13,529 nucleotides of DNA from an uncultured Chlorobiaceae bacterium (GTDB lineage: Bacteria; Bacteroidota; Chlorobiia; Chlorobiales; Chlorobiaceae): contig CAIVCU010000165.1 of assembly GCA_903904495.1 (NCBI GenBank), positions 1-13,529 on the forward strand. The letters run 5' to 3'. Of the stretch, positions 7,701 to 13,529 are shown one piece after another. Every line of letters begins with the position of its first letter. The first letter of the stretch is position 1. Made by a program: the position numbers and the translations under genes. The notes under the pieces were generated by a model, which saw nothing but the letters and a program-made list of their open reading frames with translations, was not told the DNA's origin and ran no database searches.

Positions 7701-8410
7701 TCAGGCATGTGAGCGATAGAGATCCAGAAAGCTTCAGTGGTCTGGCCTGAAAGGGTTCGTCCACTGGCATCCACTACAGTTCCTGATACCATGACCGGTA
7801 TATGCACACCGGTGCGGTTGAAAAACTCTTCAATGGAAAAAAGTGCGGCTTTGCAGTTAAGCGTATCAAATACTGTTTCAACCAGCAGCAGATCAACGCC
7901 ACCCTCCATCAGTCCTTCAAGCTGCAGGGTATAGTTGTCGACAACCTCCTGGAAGCTGACGGCCCGGAAGCCGGGATTATTGACATCTGGGGAGAGTGAT
8001 AGCGTCTTGTTAGTCGGGCCTATGGAGCCGGCAACAAATCGGGGTTTATCAGGGGTTCGTGCTGTATATTCGTCGGCAGCCTTTCTTGCCAGCCGGGCAG
8101 CTTCAACATTCAGTTCTTTTACCAGGTCTGATGCATTGTAGTCTGCCTGGGAAATCGGGTTGGCGTTGAAGGTGTTGGTTTCAATGATGTCCGAGCCGGC
8201 TTCGAGAAAGTCGCAATGGAGTGCATAAATGATATCAGGTCGTGTCAGGACAAGGATATCGTTGTTTCCAATGAGTGGATGCGAGTGGGACGCAAACCGG
8301 GTGCCCCGGTAATCTTTTTCCTGGAGTTTATGGCGCTGTATCATGGTACCCATGGCACCGTCAAGTACAAGGATGCGATGTTCGAGCAGGTTTAAGAGAG
8401 TATCCTTCAT
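4724..8410 (-). CDS. metH: Cobalamin-dependent methionine synthase
   Basis: Transfers the methyl group of 5-methyltetrahydrofolate to homocysteine through B12, in the cytoplasm. All modules are present in order: homocysteine domain (about 1-330) with zinc ligands Cys245, Cys308 and Cys309 (GLNCALG, GGCCGT); pterin domain (about 350-640, FINIGERTNVTGSKKF); B12 cap (about 650-740); B12-binding domain (about 745-880) with DVHDIGKN, where His758 is the lower cobalt ligand and Asp756 and Ser809 complete the triad; and the AdoMet reactivation domain (about 900-1228) with RPASGYPSSPDH at 1135. The length of 1228 residues matches E. coli MetH (1227), with the same residues shifted by one or two. The start is forced: an in-frame TAA lies two codons upstream, and the next Met would cut into the first domain. 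There is no Shine-Dalgarno. Reactivation needs a reductant not encoded here. Confidence 0.98.
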   Translation of the reverse strand: MKDTLLNLLEHRILVLDGAMGTMIQRHKLQEKDYRGTRFASHSHPLIGNNDILVLTRPDIIYALHCDFLEAGSDIIETNTFNANPISQADYNASDLVKELNVEAARLARKAADEYTARTPDKPRFVAGSIGPTNKTLSLSPDVNNPGFRAVSFQEVVDNYTLQLEGLMEGGVDLLLVETVFDTLNCKAALFSIEEFFNRTGVHIPVMVSGTVVDASGRTLSGQTTEAFWISIAHMPDLLSIGLNCALGSKQMRPFIAALAGIAESLVSVYPNAGLPNEFGEYDDSPDYMAAQIADFAVSGFVNIVGGCCGTTPQHIKAIADAVRTLKPRLRPAKHHELMLSGLEPLRVNSTTGFINIGERTNVTGSKKFARLIKEGNYDEALSIARQQVESGAQVIDINVDEGMLDSEKVMKEFLNLIASEPEISRVPVMIDSSKWSVIENGLQCVQGKSIVNSISLKEGEELFRERAHKVLQYGAATVVMAFDEQGQADSYQRRIAICKRAYDILTLEVGFPPEDIIFDPNVLTVATGIEEHNNYAVDFIQTVRWIKENLPYAKISGGISNVSFSFRGNEPVREAMHAAFLYHAIRAGLDMGIVNAGQLAIYEDIEPELLVRVEDVLLNRRPDATERLVSFAETISGDVEKTETKAAEWRSAPVEERLRHALIKGIVEYIEEDTEEARKLYPSPLQVIEGPLMNGMNAIGDLFAEGKMFLPQVVKSARVMKRSVAYLLPFIEAEKALNKDTRAAAKVLLATVKGDVHDIGKNIVAVVLACNNYDVVDIGVMMPCEKILEAAVREKADLIGLSGLITPSLDEMVYVASEMERLGMKIPLLIGGATTSRIHTAVKIAPVYSGAVVQVLDASRSVPVVNSLLNPSLKTDYIAQLKKEQAGLRESHASRTTSKKYLPLADARRNHPSLQWDDTTVYKPLKPGITLLEDIAVGALRAYIDWTPFFMAWELHGRYPQIFDHTENGIEAKKLFDDANILLDRIDKERLFGLKGVAGIFPANRSEDDIEVYTDESRKTVLMTMHTLRQQQEKDAGVANLALADFIASKESGMKDYIGGFAVTAGLGIEKLLKEFSDGQDDYHRIMTQALADRLAEAFAEMLHEKVRRELWGYAPGEQLKNEELLAENYQGIRPASGYPSSPDHTEKAELFTLLNAETNTGISLTETFAMNPASSVSGLYFAHPAAKYFILGKICRDQVEDYARRKGMNLKEAEKWLAPVLNYDPE

Positions 8411-8463
8411 GCTTTATGCGGGGCGGCGGTTAAAAAAAAGAGAATATACGATTAAGTCGGTAA

Positions 8464-8484
8464 TTACTTCCTTTCCGGAGGTAA
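8464..8484. other. Inverted repeat in the esterase-metH gap
   Basis: TTACTTCC and GGAGGTAA flank TTTCC. As plus-strand RNA it is an 8-bp stem with one G-U pair; on the minus (coding) strand the same position is a C-A mismatch. The 116-bp gap 8411-8526 also holds an A8 run at 8432-8439 but no B12-riboswitch box that I can recognise. It may be an operator or nothing. Confidence 0.2.
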
Positions 8485-8526
8485 CGGCAGCAGTGATATT
8501 CTGTGGTTATTTCTCATTGTTGCATG

Positions 8527-9204
8527 TCAGGCTTTATTATCCGATGCCGGCATTTTCTCTTCAAGCCATGACCTTATCAGCACAATGCCGCTGTCAGAGA
8601 TCTGATGTGCGACAGGGTATTCACGATAGGTAAGATCATCCACATGCAGCTTCAGCCATTCATCTGCCGCCCTTCCCTTGGCAATAGGAAGGACATCGTC
8701 ATAGATTCCATGCATCACAAGAAAAGGCAGCTTCCTCAATGCAGGTTCAGCTGTTTCAATCGGCTGTGATGTTTCAGGAAGCTGTCCGCTCAGTGCAATA
8801 ACGCCATGCAGCAGTTCCGGAGCATTAAACGCCATCAGATAACTCATGACAGCTCCCTGACTGAACCCCATAAGAAAAACCTTGTTTCCTGCAGGACGGT
8901 ACTCCCGGATGAGCTCTCCGGTAAAACCGATTAACAGCTCAAGAGCTTTCTTTGCCGCACTGTAATCAACGGTGATACCGCTGTGAGTAAAGTCAATAGG
9001 AAACCAGCCGTACATGCCGAAGTCCATTGTCTGTGGTGCTCTTGCACTGATATAGCGAAATTCCGGGCGCAGTGCCGGAGCTATTTGAATCAGGTCTTTT
9101 TCGTTACTGCCATATCCGTGAAGCATGATCACGAGCGGGGCATTTTCCGGTTTTGCAGGTGCAAGGTCCAGATAGGTGAGTGAAAGATTGTTTCTTTGCA
9201 GCAT
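8527..9204 (-). CDS. Alpha/beta hydrolase, carboxylesterase/phospholipase family
   Basis: A 225-residue serine hydrolase of the small carboxylesterase/acyl-thioesterase group. Oxyanion-side motif LHGYGSNEKDL (residues 28-38); nucleophile elbow GFSQGA with Ser115; acid Asp169 in HGIYDDVLP; and His200 in YPVAHQIS. The triad is complete and the length fits the family. No signal peptide, so it is cytoplasmic. Family members hydrolyse short-chain esters, lysophospholipids or S-acyl groups; which one cannot be told. It begins 13 bp after the mnmA stop, so it is very likely co-transcribed with mnmA and the ETF-QO. Only a weak GGAT precedes the ATG. Confidence 0.9.
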   Translation of the reverse strand: MLQRNNLSLTYLDLAPAKPENAPLVIMLHGYGSNEKDLIQIAPALRPEFRYISARAPQTMDFGMYGWFPIDFTHSGITVDYSAAKKALELLIGFTGELIREYRPAGNKVFLMGFSQGAVMSYLMAFNAPELLHGVIALSGQLPETSQPIETAEPALRKLPFLVMHGIYDDVLPIAKGRAADEWLKLHVDDLTYREYPVAHQISDSGIVLIRSWLEEKMPASDNKA

Positions 9205-9217
9205 GGATCCAATATAA

Positions 9218-10303
9218 TTACTGTTGAAGAGCGTTTATTACCCGGGTGATGAACCCGCCACCGAGTACTTCACTGTCGCGGTAAAAGACCGCTGCCTGTC
9301 CTGTCGATACTGCACTCTTTGGCGAAAAGAACGAGACAGTTGCTGAGTTATCCAGAAGAGGCTCAATGATGCACGGCGTCGCCTTGTCGCGATACCGGAT
9401 TTTCCCATAGGCTTCAATCCGGCTTGTCAGCTTATCTAAACCGATCAGATTGAGTCCGGAGGCGATAAGTTGTGTGCATTCCAGGGAGGATTTTTTTCCT
9501 ACATGGAGTCGGTTATGCTCCGTGTCGAGTGCCGTGACATAGAGCGGCTCTTTCGCTGACACACCGAGCCCGCGGCGCTGACCGACTGTATAAAAGGGAT
9601 ACCCACGATGTTTTCCGATAATGTTGCCATTTTCGTCCACAATATCACCATCAGCGACTTTATCGGCAAGGCCGGGGATCGCGCCTGCAAGATAACTGCA
9701 GTAATCATCCTGAGGAACAAAGCAGATCTCCTGACTCTCCTTTTTTTCAGCGGCCCTGACACCGAAAGAGCGGGCCAGCTTTCGGACTTCAGGTTTTGTG
9801 AGCTTCCCGAGAGGAAAGAGTGTTTTCGCCAGATCGTTCTGCGAGAGCATCCACAGAAAATAACTCTGGTCCTTTTCCGGATCCGCCCCTTTATAAAGCC
9901 GGAATCTTCCATCACTGAAATCTGTGGCCGCAAAATGGCCGGTGGCAACGAAATCTGCATCAAGCAGTTTCAACCCCTCAAACAGGCCGAACCATTTGAT
10001 TTTTTTGTTGCAGACCATACATGGATTTGGTGTTCTTCCGCCAAGATAGTCATCATGAAAATAGTCGATAACATCATCCCTGAATTTACTGCTGAGGTTC
10101 AGGGTACAAACAGGAATCTGAAAGTCCGGGTGGTCGCTGATAACAAGCGGCGATGGTTTAAGTGAAGGGCTTTCGTCAAGGGAGTCAAGCACCTTGATGT
10201 TTAAACCGGTGACCGAATAGCCCTGTTCAACAAGCAGACATGCAGAAACGGCTGAATCAACTCCTCCCGATATACCGACCACAACTTTTTTTTGCGCATT
10301 CAT
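9218..10303 (-). CDS. mnmA: tRNA-specific 2-thiouridylase MnmA
   Basis: Adenylates U34 in tRNAs for Lys, Glu and Gln and inserts sulfur at position 2. Evidence: ATP pyrophosphatase loop SGGVDS (residues 12-17); GGRTPNPCMVCNKKIKW with Cys98 matching the E. coli catalytic Cys102; and SQEICFVPQDD with Cys194 matching the persulfide Cys199. ATGHFA (120-125), KDQSYFLW (144-151) and TVGQRRGLG (239-247) are further family blocks. The extra Cys95 makes a CXXC, common outside enterobacteria. The length of 361 is normal. The start follows the ETF-QO stop as TGA-CTT-ATG, in the same frame, so an earlier start is impossible and translation is probably by reinitiation. The sulfur-relay partner is not in the window. 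Confidence 0.96.
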   Translation of the reverse strand: MNAQKKVVVGISGGVDSAVSACLLVEQGYSVTGLNIKVLDSLDESPSLKPSPLVISDHPDFQIPVCTLNLSSKFRDDVIDYFHDDYLGGRTPNPCMVCNKKIKWFGLFEGLKLLDADFVATGHFAATDFSDGRFRLYKGADPEKDQSYFLWMLSQNDLAKTLFPLGKLTKPEVRKLARSFGVRAAEKKESQEICFVPQDDYCSYLAGAIPGLADKVADGDIVDENGNIIGKHRGYPFYTVGQRRGLGVSAKEPLYVTALDTEHNRLHVGKKSSLECTQLIASGLNLIGLDKLTSRIEAYGKIRYRDKATPCIIEPLLDNSATVSFFSPKSAVSTGQAAVFYRDSEVLGGGFITRVINALQQ

Positions 10304-10306
10304 AAG

Positions 10307-11998
10307 TCAACTGAGTTTATAACCCGGACCGCCACCACCTTCCGGGGGTGTCCAGGTAATTATTCCATAAGGATCGACGGTTTCACATGTTTTGCAGTGC
10401 AGACAGTTCGACGGGTTAAGTTTTAGTGCCGGCCGGGGCTCACTGGTAATTTCGTAAACTTGTGCCGGACAGAAGTGACGACATGGATTGGCAAACTCGA
10501 CAGTGCATTTTTTAAGGCATATTTCCTCAATATCTTCCGGCTTTATGAGCAGGTGGCATGGCTGGTTCTCTTCATGGATTGTACCTGATCGGAAGAGACT
10601 CTCTGATTTACTGAAGGTCAGGATGCCGTCCGGAGTGAACCTGTCCATTTCCGTAACGGATGAGGACTCTTTGTTTAAGGGGGCCCCCTTTTTTATATCA
10701 TGATGCTTACCAAAGCCTTCAGCCATTGACAAACCTGGGAATTTAAGCTGAAGTCCTGCCTGAACCAAACCTGCATACAGCCCTCGATCGAAAGCCTTCC
10801 GGTAGTTTCTGGCAGCATGCAGTTCATCGTAAGCCCATGAATTTTTGAACTTTTCGTCATAAGTTTTCAATTGATCAGTCGAAAAATCATCATGCAGGAG
10901 CGATTCAAAAAGGGTTTCAGCTGCAAGGATTCCTGATTTCATAGCCAGATGGAGCCCTTTGTGGCGTTGCATGTTCACCATGCCGGCAGATTCACCGGTA
11001 ACAAGAAATCCGGGTCCGTAAAGCGGTGGCATGGCATCTGCCCCTCCGGAGGTTATTGTCCTGGCCCCTGATTCAACCATGTTTCCTCCTTCAAGAATTC
11101 TGGAAAGCAGCGGGTGCTGTTTAAAGCGTTGAAGGTTCAGATGGGGATCGCAACAAGGTGAGCCAGGTTCCAGTGAAGTAATAAATCCAAGGGAGATCAA
11201 TGTCGGGGATAAGGCATAAAGCCATCCGCCACCGTACACATCAGTCGCAAGAGGATAGCCGAACATCTGGTGGATCTCTCCGGCGATGAGTCGGCCAGGC
11301 GGTACCCGCCAAGTCTCTTTTACTCCGGCTTCGTAACGCTGAGGAATAGTTTTACTGCCTGCTGGAAAGTTTTCATAAACTTTTCTGAAAAACGAGCCAT
11401 CTGAACCTTCCCCTATGACGGCAGCTTTTGTTTTAAGCAGAATCCCAGGTTCAAAGTTGTTTTTTTTCTGACCGTTTTTATCGAATCCCTTGTCGTCTGT
11501 CATAATACCGGCAAGCCTGCCATTTTCAAAATAAGGCAGAGAGGCTGCGGTATTCTCGAAGAATTGCATGCCCTCTTTTTGAGCTTCTTCAGCCATCCAG
11601 GAGCCCAGCCGGCTGAGTGATACGACTAAATTTCCCTTATTGCTGAATGGTTCAGGAAGAAACGGGAACAGGAACTTCCTCTTTGCGGTCAGATACCATA
11701 GACGTTCAATAGATACCGGAGCGTCCAATGGACATCCTCTCTCACGGAAATCCGGAAAAAATTCTTCCAGAGTTTTCGTATCAAGCAGAGCTCCCGATAG
11801 CAGGTGAGCACCTGCGTACCTGCCTTTATCGATTACAGCAATTGCGGGATCAAGGAGATGTTCAGCATGAGAGTTATGGCGCTTCAGAAGACGCTGAAGG
11901 TGTATTGCCGATGCAAGGTTTGCGGGCCCGGCGCCGATAAATACAATATCGAATTCCAGTAATTCACGTTCCTGCACCATGTGAGGTTGTTTTTGCAC
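10307..11998 (-). CDS. Electron transfer flavoprotein-quinone oxidoreductase (ETF-QO)
   Basis: Membrane-associated FAD and [4Fe-4S] enzyme that passes electrons from reduced ETF to the quinone pool. The N-terminal dinucleotide fold is FDIVFIGAGPANLASAIHL (16-34); the middle part is FAD- and quinone-domain sequence such as GRLIAGEIHQMFGYP and GGWLYALSP. The C-terminus is diagnostic: FCPAQVYEI, then NCLHCKTC and PPEGGGGPGY, giving ligands Cys510, Cys532, Cys535 and Cys538. The length of 563 is typical for bacteria. The outermost start is GTG 11998, with an in-frame TGA upstream; ATG 11980 (residue 7) gives MVQERELLEFDIVF, closer to the usual N-terminus, and may be the real start. No Shine-Dalgarno at either. 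No etfAB is visible nearby. It is 3 bp from mnmA. Confidence 0.93.
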   Translation of the reverse strand: MQKQPHMVQERELLEFDIVFIGAGPANLASAIHLQRLLKRHNSHAEHLLDPAIAVIDKGRYAGAHLLSGALLDTKTLEEFFPDFRERGCPLDAPVSIERLWYLTAKRKFLFPFLPEPFSNKGNLVVSLSRLGSWMAEEAQKEGMQFFENTAASLPYFENGRLAGIMTDDKGFDKNGQKKNNFEPGILLKTKAAVIGEGSDGSFFRKVYENFPAGSKTIPQRYEAGVKETWRVPPGRLIAGEIHQMFGYPLATDVYGGGWLYALSPTLISLGFITSLEPGSPCCDPHLNLQRFKQHPLLSRILEGGNMVESGARTITSGGADAMPPLYGPGFLVTGESAGMVNMQRHKGLHLAMKSGILAAETLFESLLHDDFSTDQLKTYDEKFKNSWAYDELHAARNYRKAFDRGLYAGLVQAGLQLKFPGLSMAEGFGKHHDIKKGAPLNKESSSVTEMDRFTPDGILTFSKSESLFRSGTIHEENQPCHLLIKPEDIEEICLKKCTVEFANPCRHFCPAQVYEITSEPRPALKLNPSNCLHCKTCETVDPYGIITWTPPEGGGGPGYKLS

Positions 11999-12028
11999 TC
12001 TATCTAATAATCATGCGGAGACATAAAA

Positions 12029-12043
12029 AAGAAATATTTTCTT
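12029..12043 (-). terminator. Weak AT-rich hairpin downstream of mpg
   Basis: On the minus strand this reads AAGAAA-ATA-TTTCTT followed by more T (TTTTATG). The stem is 6 bp and almost all A-T, so stability is low. Its position, 34 bp after the mpg stop and before the ETF-QO start, fits a partial terminator. The rest of 11999-12076 shows no convincing promoter. Confidence 0.25.
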
Positions 12044-12076
12044 CAACTTTCAAAAACAGGTTGTTTATTTAGATGC

Positions 12077-12667
12077 TTAAACACCCCGGACTTTAGACAC
12101 ATGGGGATTGTTGATTATGAATTTCCGCCACAAAAGCTCCCTGCTTTTTGAAATACCCACTCTGGTGCTGGTGCCGATCTGGTTTTCCGTAAGAGACGGT
12201 GCATTTTCCACATAGAACTCTTCATTGAAGAGATTTTTTCCATTACTGCGGCTATCGATGGCCAGTGCCCGTGTAAGTTTTCCAGGACCGCTCATAAGGC
12301 TGGTTATAATGCCGGTACCTCTCTGTTCCTGCATAAACAGCTCTCCTTCAACCGGTTCCATAGCTCTTATCAGAACAGCACCCGCAGTGTTTTCAGGTTC
12401 GCTGACAATATTGAGCATGTAGTGGTTCCCATAGGTAAAGTATACATAAAGAGTTCCGGGTCTCTGGAACATAATCCGGTTTCGTGCTGTCTGTCCCCTC
12501 CACGCATGGCATGCTTCATCACCTGTACCTGAATAGGCCTCTGTTTCAACAATTCTTCCTCTCAGATGTATATTTCCCGGTAGAACACGAACAAATATTT
12601 TCCCGAGCAGTTTTTCAGTTAGTTCCAGTGTGGGGAGTTCATAGAATTGTGGTTCCAGCCTTTCCAT
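12077..12667 (-). CDS. mpg: DNA-3-methyladenine (alkyladenine) glycosylase, AAG/MPG family
   Basis: Base-excision repair enzyme that removes alkylated or deaminated purines. The family core is intact: GRIVETEAYSG with Glu43 matching the human catalytic Glu125 and Tyr45 matching Tyr127; EACHA with His54; QTARNRIMF; PGTLYVYFTYGNHYMLNIV with Tyr76 (human Tyr159) and Asn86 (human Asn169); and SGPGKLTRALAI near residue 127. The length of 196 is normal for the bacterial form. The start is forced by an in-frame TAA four codons upstream. No Shine-Dalgarno. It is divergent from parA and upstream of the ETF-QO gene with a 78-bp gap, so it may be a separate transcript. Confidence 0.95.
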   Translation of the reverse strand: MERLEPQFYELPTLELTEKLLGKIFVRVLPGNIHLRGRIVETEAYSGTGDEACHAWRGQTARNRIMFQRPGTLYVYFTYGNHYMLNIVSEPENTAGAVLIRAMEPVEGELFMQEQRGTGIITSLMSGPGKLTRALAIDSRSNGKNLFNEEFYVENAPSLTENQIGTSTRVGISKSRELLWRKFIINNPHVSKVRGV

Positions 12668-12684
12668 GAAGCGCGATTAAAAAT

Positions 12685-12712
12685 TTGTAATGGTTCATGT
12701 AAGTATTATAAT
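12685..12712 (+). promoter_or_regulatory. Sigma-70-type promoter for parA with palindromic -10
   Basis: TTGTAA (12685-12690) and a perfect TATAAT (12707-12712) are separated by 16 bp and would start transcription near 12719, about 45 bases before parA. The -10 lies in ATTATAAT (12705-12712), its own reverse complement, so the same box could serve mpg on the other strand. The mpg -35 is poor: AGTTCT at 17 bp spacing. Confidence 0.5.
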
Positions 12713-12763
12713 GTACCAAGTCATGAAAGAACTTCAACTGCTATAAATTTCCCTGGTTAGTAC

Positions 12764-13529
12764 ATGGGCAGAGTTATTGCGATTGCAAACCAGAAAGGTG
12801 GTGTTGGAAAAACAACCACTTCCGTTAATATAGCGGCATCTATCGCCATTTCTGAGTTTAAGACATTGCTTATCGATATCGATCCTCAGGCAAATGCCAC
12901 GTCAGGCTTCGGACTTGAAGTTGGCGACGAAATCGATAATACGTTTTACCAGGTTATGGTAAAAGGGGGCAACATACAGGATGCTATCAAGTCCTCCAGT
13001 CTGGAGTATCTTGATGTGCTTCCATCCAATGTCAATCTTGTCGGGATGGAGGTCGAACTGGTGAATATGAGAGAGCGCGAGTATGTGATGCAGAAAGCTC
13101 TCAAAGGGATTCGCTCCCAGTACGACTATATTATTATAGATTGCCCGCCCTCATTAGGGCTGATAACACTTAATTCGCTTACCGCAGCTGATTCCGTGCT
13201 TATCCCGGTTCAGGCTGAATATTATGCTCTTGAAGGTTTGGGGAAGCTGCTCAATACCATCAGTATTGTCCGTAAACACCTTAACCCTAAACTGGAAATC
13301 GAAGGTGTACTGGTTACCATGTATGATTCGAGACTTCGTCTTGCATCGCAGGTTGCCGAAGAGGTCAAGAAGTTTTTTAAAGACAAGGTTTACAAAACCT
13401 ATATCCGCAGGAATGTTCGACTTTCTGAAGCGCCGAGCCATGGTAAACCAGCGCTGCTCTATGACGCTCAGAGTATTGGATCGAAAGATTATCTCGATCT
13501 GGCACAGGAGATTTTCGAAAGAGACGGTA
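12764..13529 (+). CDS. parA: ParA/Soj-type chromosome partitioning ATPase (3' end outside window)
   Basis: Deviant Walker ATPase that with ParB segregates the chromosome or a plasmid; it binds DNA as an ATP-dependent dimer. NQKGGVGKTTT (residues 9-19) has the signature Lys11 and the phosphate-binding Lys16; LLIDIDPQAN carries Asp40; YDYIIIDCPPSLGL carries Asp126 of Walker B. IPVQAEYYALEG and RRNVRLSEAPSHGKP are typical of the Soj branch. The N-terminus has no helix-turn-helix extension, which favours a chromosomal Soj over a plasmid type Ia ParA. 255 codons are visible and the frame continues past the right edge; Soj proteins are usually about 250-265 residues, so little is missing. The start is forced by an in-frame TAG two codons upstream. 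No Shine-Dalgarno. In many bacteria parB follows next. Confidence 0.96.
   Translation, partial: MGRVIAIANQKGGVGKTTTSVNIAASIAISEFKTLLIDIDPQANATSGFGLEVGDEIDNTFYQVMVKGGNIQDAIKSSSLEYLDVLPSNVNLVGMEVELVNMREREYVMQKALKGIRSQYDYIIIDCPPSLGLITLNSLTAADSVLIPVQAEYYALEGLGKLLNTISIVRKHLNPKLEIEGVLVTMYDSRLRLASQVAEEVKKFFKDKVYKTYIRRNVRLSEAPSHGKPALLYDAQSIGSKDYLDLAQEIFERDG

Noticed and set aside
8411..8526. Cobalamin or SAM riboswitch upstream of metH
   Set aside because: The gap is short and I could not find the B12 box or a SAM-type multi-helix layout. Only a short inverted repeat is present.
9608..10165. 185-codon plus-strand frame opposite mnmA
   Set aside because: It is antisense to the conserved MnmA core and shows no motif.
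1..13529. CRISPR array, toxin-antitoxin pair, defence or prophage genes
   Set aside because: No spaced direct repeats and no such gene family is visible on either strand. The RatA-like resemblance of the SRPBCC protein alone does not make a toxin call.

Overview
The window reads as ordinary bacterial chromosome, densely coded, with a base composition near 50% GC by eye. The gene families suggest a Gram-negative anaerobe or phototroph of the green sulfur type (Chlorobiota). They are L,D-transpeptidases with periplasmic-type architecture, B12-dependent MetH, an ETF-quinone oxidoreductase, MnmA, a ParA of the Soj type, and starts that almost all lack Shine-Dalgarno sequences. That placement is inference from general resemblance, held at low to moderate confidence; nothing in the window (no rRNA, no photosynthesis gene) proves it.

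Left part, plus strand (1-4624). Two L,D-transpeptidases of different families overlap by ATGA (2-718, open to the left edge, and 715-2397). A single-domain SRPBCC protein (2423-2893) follows, then a flavodoxin-fold protein with a four-cysteine cluster like that of iron-sulfur flavoproteins (2990-3616). Next is an 86-residue protein built of ten in-register five-residue repeats (3653-3913). An HD-domain putative phosphohydrolase (4061-4624) starts with TTG, carries the only clear Shine-Dalgarno sequence, and overlaps a possible 14-codon upstream ORF.

Right part, minus strand (4724-12667). In transcription order these are mpg (alkyladenine DNA glycosylase, 12667-12077), an ETF-quinone oxidoreductase (11998-10307), mnmA (tRNA 2-thiouridylase, 10303-9218), a carboxylesterase/phospholipase-type hydrolase (9204-8527) and metH (8410-4724). 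ETF-QO, mnmA and the esterase are only 3 and 13 bp apart and probably form one transcript. metH follows after 116 bp and mpg precedes with a 78-bp gap. The functions are mixed (DNA repair, electron transfer, tRNA thiolation, ester hydrolysis, methionine synthesis), so this is a housekeeping cluster rather than a single pathway.

Right edge, plus strand. parA (12764 to the edge, cut off) diverges from mpg across a 96-bp region with a good promoter whose -10 box is palindromic.

There is no gene-free stretch above 300 bases. The largest gaps are 3914-4060, 8411-8526, 4625-4723, 2894-2989 and 12668-12763, and each is described below. I found no tRNA, rRNA, CRISPR array, insertion sequence or phage gene. 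I did not find a convincing undescribed system. The item best worth following is the pentad-repeat protein and its immediate neighbours.
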